A stretch of 34,675 nucleotides of DNA from Streptomyces sp. sk2.1 (lineage in GTDB: Bacteria; Actinomycetota; Actinomycetes; Streptomycetales; Streptomycetaceae), in assembly GCF_008120935.1 (NCBI RefSeq), contig NZ_RDBO01000077.1, positions 1,753,818 through 1,788,492 of the forward strand, given 5' to 3'. Both the position numbers and the translations under genes were made by a program. The notes under the pieces were generated by a model that searched no databases, had not been told where the DNA came from, and was given only the letters and a program-made list of their open reading frames with translations. Shown one piece after another: positions 15,468 to 25,945 of the stretch. The number at the start of each line of letters is the position of its first letter. The first letter of the stretch is position 1.

Positions 15468-15926
15468 ATGATGAAACACCGGGGAGACACCGATTCCATG
15501 GAGGACGAGGCCTTGCGCGGGCCGGGGACGCAGGGGCCGCAGCCGGTCCGGCTGTGTCGCAGGGTGGCCCGCGCCGATCTGGCGGCCGTCGGCGAAGTGC
15601 GCGGCGCGTTACGGGAGTTCCTGCGTTACCGGTGGCCGGGTGAACCGGCCGAGGTGGCGGAGTTGCTGCTGAGCGAGCTGGTGACCAACGCACTGATCCA
15701 CACCGGGCACGGTGCGGTCGTCACGGCGAGCGTGGCCCCCGCGAAACTGCGGGTGGAAGTAAGGGACTTCGTGTCCGAACTGCCCCTGTCGTACGTGCCG
15801 GACGCCGACGACGACACGCACGGACGGGGACTGATCCTGGTGCGGAGCCTCGCGGATGCCTGGGGGGTGAGCACACGGACGCCGGGCAAGGTGGTCTGGT
15901 TCGAACTGGACGGCGAAGGGCCCTGA
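15468..15926 (+). CDS. ATP-binding anti-sigma-factor-like kinase (HATPase_c, RsbW-like) with a TTA codon
   Basis: The product of about 152 residues is a single GHKL/HATPase domain of the kind abundant in Streptomyces. The N-box is ELVTNALIH; the G2 region is DTHGRGLILVRSLADAWGV. The G1 motif (VRDFVSELP) is degenerate. Such proteins act as anti-sigma factors or anti-anti-sigma kinases; the partner cannot be told from the sequence. Starts are possible at 15468, 15471 and 15498; the last has GGGGAG at 15481-15486. The Leu codon at 15609-15611 is TTA, the only one I found in a supported gene here, so translation should depend on the bldA tRNA. Confidence 0.83.
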   Translation: MMKHRGDTDSMEDEALRGPGTQGPQPVRLCRRVARADLAAVGEVRGALREFLRYRWPGEPAEVAELLLSELVTNALIHTGHGAVVTASVAPAKLRVEVRDFVSELPLSYVPDADDDTHGRGLILVRSLADAWGVSTRTPGKVVWFELDGEGP

Positions 15927-15980
15927 CACACCGTCGATGACGATGCGTCAGGGCCCGGGACGGCCGGTCCGCCGGCCTGA

Positions 15981-16007
15981 GGGCTGCCCGGCCGTCCCGG
16001 GCAGCCC
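15981..16007. terminator. Hairpin between convergent genes
   Basis: GGGCTGCCCGG (15981-15991) pairs perfectly with CCGGGCAGCCC (15997-16007) around a 5-base loop, between the ATP-binding protein gene and the DUF2637 gene. Confidence 0.7.
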
Positions 16008-16026
16008 CCGGAAGAACCGCGGGGCT

Positions 16027-17100
16027 TCAGCCGAACTGCTGCTCCAGGTCCTTCAGTTTCCGTTCCAGCGAGTCGAGCCGGGGCAGTGCCTGGGTGTCGT
16101 CCTCGGCGGTGAGGTCGACGGCGGCCGGATCAACCGGGTCCCGGTCCGGAGTACCGGGACCCGGACCCGTCACGGCTTGCAGGGATGGCCGGGGGCGCAG
16201 GGGCAGTTGTCCCGGCTCGGATATGGCGGGCTCCACGACGGCCTGTGCGGTGCCCGTCGCGGGGGCGATGGCCTGGACGTCCACGGGAGCGGCCCGGCCC
16301 ACCCGGTGCCAGGCCCGGTTCTGCCGGTTCAGCGCCTTGATGTGGGCCCGGTCCAGCTTCTCCTGGTCCTTCCGGCGGAGACGGTTCTGCTCCTTCTCCC
16401 GCCGGTCCTCACGCACCTCGTCGACCGCCTCGTCCAGGGTGCGCACGCCCTCCAGGAGCATCAGCGACCAGGCGCAGAAGGTCTCCCGGGGGGCGCGCAG
16501 CCACCGCACGATCCGGATCTGCGGCAACGGGCGGGGCACCAGGCCCTGCTCGCGCAGCGCGGCCCGGCGGGTCTGCTTCAGCGCCCGGTCGAAGAGCACG
16601 GCCGCCGAGAGCGACATCCCGGCGAAGAAGTGCGGCGCGCCCGCGTGGTCGATCCCGCGGGGCGCGTGCACCCAGTTGAACCAGGCGGCGGCGCCGGCGA
16701 ACGTCCACACGAGCAGACGCGAGCCGAGAGCCGCGTCACCGTGGCTGGCCTCGCGCACCGCGAGTACGGAACAGAACATGGCGGCCCCGTCCAGGCCGAA
16801 CGGGACGAGGTACTCCCAGCCCCCGGAGAGGCCGAGGTTCTGCTCGCCGAAGCCGACGAGCCCGTGGAAGGAGAGTGCGGCGGCCACCGCCGCACAGCAG
16901 AACAGCAGGACGTACGAGGCGGTGGCGTACAGGGCTTCCTTGCGTCTGCGGCGCTCCTCGCTGCGTTCCCAGCTGTCGTCGGCCGCGGACGTGTCAGCGG
17001 CGCGCTTGCCGCGTGCGACCACCGCCACCGCCGCCAGCACTCCCACGAGCAGCACGGCGCCCGGAAGCAGCCAATTCAGCGATATGTCGGTCAGTCTCAT
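16027..17100 (-). CDS. DUF2637-containing membrane protein
   Basis: The 357-residue protein has about five predicted membrane segments (residues 9-29, 58-80, 97-115, 129-147, 154-171) with the DUF2637 features YLVPFGLDGAAMF and AWFNWVHAP. A charged Arg/Lys/Glu-rich stretch (about 225-255) and a C-terminal coiled-coil-like end (SLERKLKDLEQQF) are cytoplasmic. DUF2637 proteins occur on actinomycete chromosomes and integrative elements; their function is unknown, and some sit near transfer or replication genes, which are absent here. ATG at 17100 has GAGGGA upstream. The 192 bases upstream of it to the next gene hold nothing I recognise. Confidence 0.78.
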   Translation of the reverse strand: MRLTDISLNWLLPGAVLLVGVLAAVAVVARGKRAADTSAADDSWERSEERRRRKEALYATASYVLLFCCAAVAAALSFHGLVGFGEQNLGLSGGWEYLVPFGLDGAAMFCSVLAVREASHGDAALGSRLLVWTFAGAAAWFNWVHAPRGIDHAGAPHFFAGMSLSAAVLFDRALKQTRRAALREQGLVPRPLPQIRIVRWLRAPRETFCAWSLMLLEGVRTLDEAVDEVREDRREKEQNRLRRKDQEKLDRAHIKALNRQNRAWHRVGRAAPVDVQAIAPATGTAQAVVEPAISEPGQLPLRPRPSLQAVTGPGPGTPDRDPVDPAAVDLTAEDDTQALPRLDSLERKLKDLEQQFG

Positions 17101-17292
17101 GCGCGGTCCCTCGTGTCGCGTAGGGCATTTCGGGCGACATGATTGCCGAAACCCCCTCGCGCACAGGAGGGTTTCGGGGCAAGAGAACGCCAATGGGTCG
17201 GCGGGACGCGCGGATAACCGGGATCTGCTCGAATGCCCGTATGCGGCAGCCGAGTCGCGTTCGAATCACGTGACCCGTACGGGCGGTGTCAC

Positions 17293-18141
17293 TCAGCGGG
17301 CGGCCGCGAGCTTGCGGACCCGGTCGGTGTCGCAGGTGCGCGGGCAGGTGACGCAGGTGTCCTCGGGACGCAGGGTGTAGAAGAGGCAGCAGCTCGCCCG
17401 GTCGCGGGTGGGCAGCGGCTCGCCGTCCGGTCCGGTCAGTTCGCGGAACCCGGCCGAGCCGACGTACGGCTTCGTGGTGCCCGGCAGCAGCGCCTCCAGC
17501 TCGGCCATCGCCCGGCGCTCCTCGCCGAGCAGATGGGCGATGTACCAGAGGCCCTCGACGATCTCGTCCGTCGCCATTCCCCACAGTGCCCGCCTGCCGC
17601 GCCGCATCCGGGGACCGAAGCCGTCGAGCACCGGACCGATGTGGTCGGCCACGGCCGTCAGCACCTCGGCACGCAGCGCGGCCTCGTCGGGCACCACGCG
17701 GGCGCCCGGCAGCGCGGCGGCCGGATCGTCCGGAAGGCAGGCGAACTCCCGCACCCGCACGGTCAGATGGCCCAGCGCCCGCTGGAACGCCACGTCCTGG
17801 ACGGGAATCCGGGGCACCCGCCGGTGCAGGAACCACGGCACCGTCACCAGCAGGCAGGCGGGCCAGGCGTAGCGGTGCAGCCCGAAGCTGGCGACCACGT
17901 CGGGACGGGGCTGCTGCCCGTAGTCCCGCAGCACCTGCGCGTGGTCCCAGGCGAGGAAGGCGTCGAGCGCCGCGCCCCCCGCCGCGAGCTCCTGCGCGCC
18001 GACCCAGCCCGCACCGCCGGGCGCGGTCTCGTCGTCCGTCAGCACCTGTGCGCGCAGCCCGGGGAAGACCTCGGCCAGACGCGTGTACGCGCCGGTCACG
18101 GCGGACCCGGTGGCGTGGGGGAGCAGGGCGGGGAGTGTCAT
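17293..18141 (-). CDS. FhuF-like ferric-siderophore reductase, [2Fe-2S]
   Basis: The 282-residue protein ends with the FhuF signature C-C-x10-C-x2-C (CCLFYTLRPEDTCVTC), the unusual [2Fe-2S] site of ferric iron reductases. These cytoplasmic enzymes release iron from imported hydroxamate siderophores. The N-terminal domain (ferric iron reductase FhuF-like transporter domain) is as expected. Start ATG 18141 is used; a GTG at 18159 in frame would overlap the promoter region more closely. An IdeR/DmdR-type iron box is directly upstream, so repression by iron is expected. No siderophore genes are in the window. Confidence 0.87.
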   Translation of the reverse strand: MTLPALLPHATGSAVTGAYTRLAEVFPGLRAQVLTDDETAPGGAGWVGAQELAAGGAALDAFLAWDHAQVLRDYGQQPRPDVVASFGLHRYAWPACLLVTVPWFLHRRVPRIPVQDVAFQRALGHLTVRVREFACLPDDPAAALPGARVVPDEAALRAEVLTAVADHIGPVLDGFGPRMRRGRRALWGMATDEIVEGLWYIAHLLGEERRAMAELEALLPGTTKPYVGSAGFRELTGPDGEPLPTRDRASCCLFYTLRPEDTCVTCPRTCDTDRVRKLAAAR

Positions 18142-18167
18142 GCAGGACCACCGAATCACGACCGTTT

Positions 18168-18186
18168 GCAGGTAAGCCTTACCTTA
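18168..18186 (-). promoter_or_regulatory. Iron box (DmdR/IdeR operator)
   Basis: On the minus strand the sequence TAAGGTAAGGCTTACCTGC agrees with the actinomycete iron box TTAGGTTAGGCTCACCTAA at 14 of 19 positions, including the AGG-TAAGGCT-ACCT core. It ends about 27 bases upstream of the FhuF-like start, a position that would block the promoter when iron is plentiful. Confidence 0.75.
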
Positions 18187-18203
18187 CCCGAACGGATCGA
18201 TGT

Positions 18204-18251
18204 TTGAACTGCGACGTCCTGCGCCTATCGTGCACAAGGGGCATGGTGCAC
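18204..18251 (+). promoter_or_regulatory. Promoter and GTGCAC direct repeats before the second gntR
   Basis: TTGAAC (18204-18209) and TATCGT (18226-18231), 16 bases apart, fit a housekeeping promoter. Two GTGCAC palindromes (18230-18235 and 18246-18251), 16 bases apart, overlap and follow the -10, a suitable place for autoregulation. Confidence 0.45.
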
Positions 18252-18285
18252 GCGACTCGTGCCCGTGGCAGGTCGAGGAGGTCCA

Positions 18286-19047
18286 GTGGAGCAGGGCGGA
18301 GCGCGTGACCGGGTGAGGCCACCGGGCGGGGCCGTCGTGCCCGCGCCCGCGCCGGCGGTCGCGCGGGTGCCCGACCAGGTCCGCGGCGAGCACACCCACG
18401 GCGAACCGCCCGCCCCGCGGGCCGCGGTGCGCCGGCACTCGGTGCGCGGCCAGGTCCTGGACGCGCTGCGCATCGCCCTGGTCGACGGCCGGCTGGCCCC
18501 CGGGCAGGTCTACTCGGCCCCGGCCCTCGGAGCCCGCTTCGGGGTCTCCGCGACCCCGGTGCGCGAGGCGATGCAGCAACTGGTCATCGAGGGCGCCGTC
18601 GAGGTCGTGCCCAACCGCGGCTTCCGGGTGTCCGAACGCGGCCCGCGCGAACTGGCCGAGCTGGCCGAGGTGCGGGCCCTGATCGAGGTGCCCGTGATGC
18701 TGCGGCTGGCCCGTACCGTCCCGCCCGGCAGCTGGTGCGCCCTGCGCCCGCTGGCCGACGCCACGGTGGCCGCCGCGGCCGTGGGCGACCGGGCCGGCTA
18801 CGCCGAGTCCGACCGGGCCTTCCACGGCGCGGTCCTCGGCCTGTGCGGGAACGAGCAGCTGGTGATGGTCGCCGACGACCTGCACCGCCGTTCCCAGTGG
18901 CCCCTGGTGAGCAATCCCGTCACCCGCCGCGCCGACCTGCTCGCCGACGCCGCCGAGCACACCGCCCTGCTCGACGCGCTGATCGCCCAGGACCTGATCG
19001 TCGTGCAGTCGCTCGTCCGCGAGCACTTCACCGGCGCGGAGATCTGA
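18286..19047 (+). CDS. GntR family transcriptional regulator, FCD subfamily (paralogue of 9147-9863)
   Basis: The 253-residue protein has a Pro/Ala-rich N-terminal extension of about 50 residues, a winged helix (about residues 52-120) and an FCD domain with the candidate ligands in ALIEVPVML, DRAFHGAVL, EHTALLDAL and REHFTG. It shares the blocks YSAPAL, FGVSATPVREAM and GFRV with the regulator of the Hyp locus. GTG at 18286 is chosen because AGGAGG (18276-18281) lies just upstream; other GTGs in frame lack this. It is not next to an obvious metabolic operon, so its targets are unknown; cross-talk with the Hyp regulator is possible. Confidence 0.87.
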   Translation: MEQGGARDRVRPPGGAVVPAPAPAVARVPDQVRGEHTHGEPPAPRAAVRRHSVRGQVLDALRIALVDGRLAPGQVYSAPALGARFGVSATPVREAMQQLVIEGAVEVVPNRGFRVSERGPRELAELAEVRALIEVPVMLRLARTVPPGSWCALRPLADATVAAAAVGDRAGYAESDRAFHGAVLGLCGNEQLVMVADDLHRRSQWPLVSNPVTRRADLLADAAEHTALLDALIAQDLIVVQSLVREHFTGAEI

Positions 19048-19050
19048 ACC

Positions 19051-19079
19051 GGAGATCCGGACCGGGGGTCCGGATCTCC
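19051..19079 (+). terminator. Hairpin after the second gntR
   Basis: GGAGATCCGGACC (19051-19063) pairs perfectly with GGTCCGGATCTCC (19067-19079) with a GGG loop, 3 bases after the stop codon. Confidence 0.75.
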
Positions 19080-19089
19080 GCGGAGCCCC

Positions 19090-19137
19090 GAACGGGAGCC
19101 CCGGCGCCGGACGTCCCGGGACCGGGGCCTCCCGTTC
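19090..19137 (-). terminator. Hairpin at the end of the TPR-like gene
   Basis: The arm 19090-19104 pairs with 19122-19137 with a single bulged base. It overlaps the stop codon of the minus-strand gene at 19136. Confidence 0.5.
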
Positions 19138-19936
19138 AGTTCGCCTCGGCCGTCCGCGGCTCGGGCGGGTCCAGGTACGGGGCCAGCCAGGTCGGTACGC
19201 CGCCGAGCAGCCGGAAGAGGCGGCCCGCCTCGGCGCGCAGCCGGGTCGCGGCCTCCGGCTCCGGCTCCGCGTCCGCCAGCGCGATGAGGGCCGGGGCCGT
19301 ACCGACCAGGTAGCCCAGCTCCTCCCTTATCCGCAGGCACTCCGCGAAACCGTGCCGGGCCTCCGCCAGCTCGCCCTCGCGCAGGGCGAGCAGGGCGAGC
19401 TGACGCCAGGTCGAGGAGAGCAGCAGCGCGTCGCCCCGGGCCGCGGCCCCGGCGTGGGCCCTGCGGTACGCGGCGCGCGCGGCCTGCGGCGAGTCGGCGA
19501 TGTTCTGCGCGATCAGGCCCCGGCGGTAGTCCAGCACCGGGCGGCCCGGCGCGGACGGGGCGAGCAGGGCCGCGGCGCGGCTCAGGGCGACACTGGCCTC
19601 GTCGGCCCGGTCCCGAACCCCCAGGAGTGTCGACGCGTAGGCCAGATGGCCGCGTTCGCAGGCCGCCGCGCCACGTTCCTCGTCGTCGTGGGCCAGGGCC
19701 TCGGCGGTGCGCAGGGCGTCCTCGGCGTCGGTCCAGCCCTGCCCGGTGTAGAGGCACCGCTCGATCAGCAGGGCGGTCCGCTGGAGCGCCGCCCCGGGGT
19801 CGGTGGCGGCGTCGTGCTCGAGCAGGGCTGCGGCGTCCGTCCAGCAGGCGCGTGACCGCAGCCGCCATACCGCTGTCTGGAGCGGCGGATCGTCATCGGC
19901 TGTCGTTCCGGAACCAGACATGGCGGTATGCGCCAC
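19136..19936 (-). CDS. Helical-repeat (TPR-like) protein of unknown function
   Basis: The 266-residue protein is Ala/Leu/Arg/Glu-rich and looks all-helical, with repeated helix-turn-helix units such as GRPVLDYRRGLIAQNIADSP and SSTWRQLALLALREGELAEA that resemble tetratricopeptide repeats (about residues 45-245). It has no signal peptide, membrane segment or DNA-binding domain that I can see. I do not recognise a specific function; similar repeats occur in the C-terminal halves of actinomycete regulators. GTG at 19936 has GGGGAGGG upstream; an internal ATG at 19921 is the alternative. A 14-base palindromic site lies about 95 bases upstream. Confidence 0.7.
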   Translation of the reverse strand: MAHTAMSGSGTTADDDPPLQTAVWRLRSRACWTDAAALLEHDAATDPGAALQRTALLIERCLYTGQGWTDAEDALRTAEALAHDDEERGAAACERGHLAYASTLLGVRDRADEASVALSRAAALLAPSAPGRPVLDYRRGLIAQNIADSPQAARAAYRRAHAGAAARGDALLLSSTWRQLALLALREGELAEARHGFAECLRIREELGYLVGTAPALIALADAEPEPEAATRLRAEAGRLFRLLGGVPTWLAPYLDPPEPRTAEAN

Positions 19937-20030
19937 ATTGCCCTCCCCGAGCGCGCCATCGAGCTGTTGGGTCTGGGCGGAATCTCAGCACGGATCGGCA
20001 CGCCCGGCCAAGGGGTCGGGTCAATGTCAG

Positions 20031-20044
20031 GTGAAAAATTTCAC
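20031..20044. promoter_or_regulatory. AT-rich palindrome GTGAAA-AA-TTTCAC
   Basis: Six-base arms around a two-base centre, conspicuous in GC-rich DNA, lie between pucR's stop and the TPR-like gene's start. TTGACC follows on the minus strand (20020s) and could be a -35. It is a candidate operator for the TPR-like gene. Confidence 0.4.
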
Positions 20045-20085
20045 AAACCCTCGCGCTCCCCAGGACCCTTGGCGGGCCCGGGAAT

Positions 20086-21813
20086 TCAGCTCATACGCAG
20101 GGCCAGGAAGAAATCGAGCTTGTCCTCCAGGCGCGAAAGGTCACGTCCCGTCAACTGCTCGATTCGCCCGACGCGGTAGCGCAGCGTGTTGACGTGGAGG
20201 TGGAGCCGGGACGCGCAGCGGGTCCACGAACCGTCGCAGTCCAAGAACGCCTCCAGCGTCGGGATCAGCTCCGCGCGGTGCCGCCGGTCGTAGTCGCGCA
20301 GCGGGTCGAGCAGCCGTGCGGTGAACGCGCGACGCACGTCGTCGGGCACGAACGGCAGCAGCAGCACGTGCGAGGCCAGCTCGTGGTGCCCGGCCGCGCA
20401 GACCCGGCCCTCGCGGGCCGCCGCCACCCGGCGGGCGTGCCTGGCCTCCTCCAGGGCGCCGCGCAGCCCCTCGGGGGAGTGCACGGGCGCGCTGACCCCC
20501 AGGGTCAGCCGGCCGTCGTCGGCGAGGCCCGCCGAGAGCGGCTCGCGGACGGTGTCGAGCAGCGCGTCGGCGTGCAGCGCCACCAGCTCGTCCGCGGGGG
20601 CCCCGGCCTCCGGACCGTCGTCCCGGACGGGTGCGGCCACGGCGGGCAGCGGTACGAGGGCGACGGCCTCCTCGCCCGTGTGGGCGACCGCGATCCGGTC
20701 CGTCGAGTCGGGCCCGGCGACCGCCGGATCGACGAGGATCTCCTCCAGCAGCGCCTGGGCGACCGGGCCGCCCGCCACGGTGTCCGCCGCGCCGGGGGCC
20801 GGATCGTCCGCCCCGCCCCACTCGACCCGCGCCACCACGACCTGCCAGTGCGGGGCGGTGCCGAGCCCCGGCAGCAGCACCGGGGCCGCGACCCGCAGCC
20901 GGGCGGCGATCTCGGCCGGCGGGGCGCCCGTCTGGACCAGCTCCAGGACCTCCTGGGCGAGCCTGCGGCGCACCGTGCGGGCCGCGTCGCGCCGGTCCCG
21001 TTCGACGGCGATCAGCTGGGTGACGCCCTGGAGCAGGTCCAGCCGGGCGGCCGGCCAGTCGCCCGCGTCCGCCTCCACCGCGAGCAGCCAGTCCGAGAGC
21101 ACCGACTCGCGCACGTCCCGGGAGGCGGGCAGGGCACCCCGGCCGGTGTTCCGGATCGGGAAGAGCGAATACGTGGTGCCCCCGACCACGGCCCGGTGCG
21201 GGGCGCGGCGACCGGTGCGGACGGCGGCCAGGTGGTGCCCGGCGAGCGTCGCGCCGACCGGGCCGGGCAGCGGCGTCCCACCGGCGCCCGCGACCTGCCG
21301 GCCGGTGGGGGAGAGCACCCAGGCCCGCAGGTCGAGGTCGGAACCGAGCAGATCGAGGACCACCTCGGGACCGCCGCCCGCCGGGCCCGAGGTCATCAGC
21401 CTGCGGTGCCGGTCCACGACCGCGGCCAGGTCGCCCGCCCGCTCGCCGGACACCTGGCGCACCACGTGCTCGGTGATCGTTGCGAACGCGACGGTCTCAT
21501 GGACGGCGAAGAGCGGCAGCCGGTGCCGCGCGCACGCCTCCACCAGGTCGTCGGGGATGTCGCCCAGCTCAGCCTCGCCCGCCGCGAGCCCGGTGACCCC
21601 GGCACCTGCCAGAATCCGTACGAACGGCTCCGAGTCCGAGGCGTCCCGGCGCCAGGCCAGGCCCGTGAGCACCAGCTCGCCGCCCGACAGGTAGCGGCTG
21701 GGGTCCCGCAGGTCGGTGGTCATCACGCCGCGGACGGACCGGTCCAGCTCGTCCTCGCCGCCGAGCAGCCGCAGGCCCAGCGCGTCGGTCTCCAGCAGTG
21801 CGCGCAGCCGCAT
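20086..21813 (-). CDS. pucR: PucR family transcriptional regulator of purine catabolism
   Basis: The 575-residue protein has the N-terminal PucR ligand domain (about residues 1-125, with GVMTTDLRDPSRYLSGGELVLT), a long middle region with a GGDEF-like remnant, and the C-terminal PucR helix-turn-helix (about residues 515-575, CASRLHLHVNTLRYRVGRIE). PucR of Bacillus subtilis controls purine degradation genes, and this gene is divergent from xanthine dehydrogenase genes, which fits the same task. The ATG at 21813 has only a weak RBS. The 258-base divergent gap contains the likely binding sites. Confidence 0.88.
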   Translation of the reverse strand: MRLRALLETDALGLRLLGGEDELDRSVRGVMTTDLRDPSRYLSGGELVLTGLAWRRDASDSEPFVRILAGAGVTGLAAGEAELGDIPDDLVEACARHRLPLFAVHETVAFATITEHVVRQVSGERAGDLAAVVDRHRRLMTSGPAGGGPEVVLDLLGSDLDLRAWVLSPTGRQVAGAGGTPLPGPVGATLAGHHLAAVRTGRRAPHRAVVGGTTYSLFPIRNTGRGALPASRDVRESVLSDWLLAVEADAGDWPAARLDLLQGVTQLIAVERDRRDAARTVRRRLAQEVLELVQTGAPPAEIAARLRVAAPVLLPGLGTAPHWQVVVARVEWGGADDPAPGAADTVAGGPVAQALLEEILVDPAVAGPDSTDRIAVAHTGEEAVALVPLPAVAAPVRDDGPEAGAPADELVALHADALLDTVREPLSAGLADDGRLTLGVSAPVHSPEGLRGALEEARHARRVAAAREGRVCAAGHHELASHVLLLPFVPDDVRRAFTARLLDPLRDYDRRHRAELIPTLEAFLDCDGSWTRCASRLHLHVNTLRYRVGRIEQLTGRDLSRLEDKLDFFLALRMS

Positions 21814-22071
21814 CTCGTCGCCGCCGATCTCTTTCGTTGGTGCGGGTGAAAACTGGGTATTGCGGTGAGGTCACCGATCCCCGCCATTCGTTCGAATCTA
21901 CAAGACGAGGCGTTCGACCGGCCAACTCCTTCATGGTTTCGGTGACTGCACCGGGTGGAGCACGGCTTGTGTACTGGGTCACACATTGCGTCAACAACAT
22001 GGATGACCAGTCGAGGGCCGGCCGTACCCCAGCCCCAGCGAACGACCCGATTGAGAAGAAGAGAGCCACTC
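21814..22071. promoter_or_regulatory. Divergent pucR/xanthine dehydrogenase control region
   Basis: The gap holds GGTGAGGTCACC-like inverted bases near 21872-21883, an imperfect inverted repeat TGTGTAC...GTCACACA (about 21970-21985) and TTG-CGT-CAA (21987-21995). These are plausible operator sites for PucR or another purine regulator; none can be assigned. GAGAAGAAGAGAG (22053-22065) serves as the RBS of the first xanthine dehydrogenase gene. Confidence 0.35.
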
Positions 22072-22962
22072 ATGGACTTCCTTCGCCCCGCCAGCTGGGA
22101 GGAGGCGCTCGCCGCCAAGGCCGAGCACCCCACGGCCGTCCCCATCGCGGGGGGCACCGACGTGATGGTCGAGATCAACTTCGACCACCGCCGGCCCGAG
22201 TACCTCCTGGACCTGAACCGCATCGGCGAGCTGTCCGAATGGGAGGTGGGCCAGGAGAACGTGAGGCTCGGCGCCTCCGTCCCGTACAGCAGCATCATGG
22301 AGCACCTGCGGGCCGAACTGCCCGGACTGGCGCTCGCCTCGCACACCGTCGCCTCGCCGCAGATCCGCAACCGCGGCGGCGTCGGCGGCAACCTGGGCAC
22401 CGCCTCGCCCGCCGGTGACGCCCACCCGGCGCTGCTCGCCGCGGGCGCCGAGGTCGAGGCCGAATCCGTCCGCGGCACGCGGATGATCCCGATCGACGCC
22501 TTCTACACCGGCGTCAAGCGCAACGCCCTCGAACCGGACGAGCTGATCCGGGCCGTGCACATCAAGAAGGCCGACGGGCCGCAGCAGTACTCCAAGGTCG
22601 GCACCCGCAACGCGATGGTCATCGCGGTCTGCGCCTTCGGCCTGGCCCTGCACCCCGAGACCCGCACGGTCCGCACCGGCATCGGCTCGGCCGCCCCCAC
22701 GCCCGTACGGGCGAAGGAGGCGGAGGAATTCCTGAACGCCGCGCTGGAGGAAGGCGGCTTCTGGGACAGCCGCACGATCATCACCCCGTCCATCGCCTCG
22801 CAGTTCGCCGCGCTCGCCGCCGGGGCCTGCAACCCGATCGACGACGTGCGCGGCACCGCGAGCTACCGCCGGCACGCCGTCGGGATCATGGCCCGCCGCA
22901 CCCTCGGCTGGACCTGGGAGACGTACCGCGGCAAGGGCCGCAGCACCGAAGGAGCCGCCTGA
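22072..22962 (+). CDS. Xanthine dehydrogenase FAD-binding subunit
   Basis: The 296-residue protein is the CoxM/PucC-type FAD subunit of molybdenum hydroxylases. It has the FAD-binding segments PIAGGTDVMVEI (about residues 23-34) and NRGGVGGNLGTASPAGD (about 100-116) and the C-terminal CO dehydrogenase flavoprotein domain. It passes electrons from the iron-sulfur subunit to NAD+ or another acceptor. It is the first gene of the three-subunit operon and only 2 bases separate it from the next gene. Confidence 0.92.
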   Translation: MDFLRPASWEEALAAKAEHPTAVPIAGGTDVMVEINFDHRRPEYLLDLNRIGELSEWEVGQENVRLGASVPYSSIMEHLRAELPGLALASHTVASPQIRNRGGVGGNLGTASPAGDAHPALLAAGAEVEAESVRGTRMIPIDAFYTGVKRNALEPDELIRAVHIKKADGPQQYSKVGTRNAMVIAVCAFGLALHPETRTVRTGIGSAAPTPVRAKEAEEFLNAALEEGGFWDSRTIITPSIASQFAALAAGACNPIDDVRGTASYRRHAVGIMARRTLGWTWETYRGKGRSTEGAA

Positions 22963-22964
22963 TC

Positions 22965-23558
22965 ATGCGCGTCAATTTCACGGTCAACGGCCGCAGGCAC
23001 GAGGCGGACGACGTCTGGGAGGGCGAGTCCCTCCTCTACGTGCTGCGCGAACGGCTGGGCCTGCCCGGTTCGAAGAACGCCTGCGAGCAGGGCGAGTGCG
23101 GCTCCTGCACGGTCCGCCTGGACGGGGTGCCGGTCTGCTCCTGCCTGGTCGCCGCGGGACAGGTGGAGGGCCGGGAGGTCGTCACGGTGGAGGGACTCGC
23201 CGACTTCGCCGCCCACCGCTCCCGGTCCCACCCGGGCAGCGGCTGCGCCTCCGGCGCCTGCGGCACCGACCCCGACCGGGCCCGGCAGTGGGAGGCCCGG
23301 CCGACCGGCGAGGAGGGCCGGACGGCGGACGGGCTCTCCCCGATCCAGCAGGCGTTCATCGACGCCGGGGCCGTCCAGTGCGGCTTCTGCACCCCCGGCC
23401 TCCTGGTCGCCGCCGACGAACTGCTGGAACGCAACCCGGAGCCGTCCGACGCGGACATCCGCGAGGCGCTCTCCGGCAACCTCTGCCGCTGCACCGGCTA
23501 CGAGAAGATCCTCGACGCGGTCCGCCTCGCGGCCGCCCGCGCGGAAGAAACGGTCTGA
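22965..23558 (+). CDS. Xanthine dehydrogenase [2Fe-2S] subunit with an inserted segment
   Basis: The 197-residue protein has the two expected clusters: the plant-type site (Cys40, Cys45, Cys48, Cys60) and the helical-domain site (Cys139, Cys142, Cys174, Cys176, with NLCRCTGYEKI). Between them lies an extra hydrophilic stretch of about 40 residues (about 82-124) with two more cysteines (Cys94, Cys99 in SGCASGACG); the usual subunit is nearer 155-165 residues. GGAG at 22951-22954 precedes the ATG at 22965. It moves electrons from the molybdenum centre to FAD. Confidence 0.92.
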   Translation: MRVNFTVNGRRHEADDVWEGESLLYVLRERLGLPGSKNACEQGECGSCTVRLDGVPVCSCLVAAGQVEGREVVTVEGLADFAAHRSRSHPGSGCASGACGTDPDRARQWEARPTGEEGRTADGLSPIQQAFIDAGAVQCGFCTPGLLVAADELLERNPEPSDADIREALSGNLCRCTGYEKILDAVRLAAARAEETV

Positions 23559-23560
23559 CG

Positions 23561-25945
<2,385 letters not shown>

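Noticed and set aside
17255..17275. tRNA gene suggested by GTTCGAATC
   Set aside because: The bases around this T-loop-like sequence do not form a T stem, and no acceptor or anticodon stem can be found.
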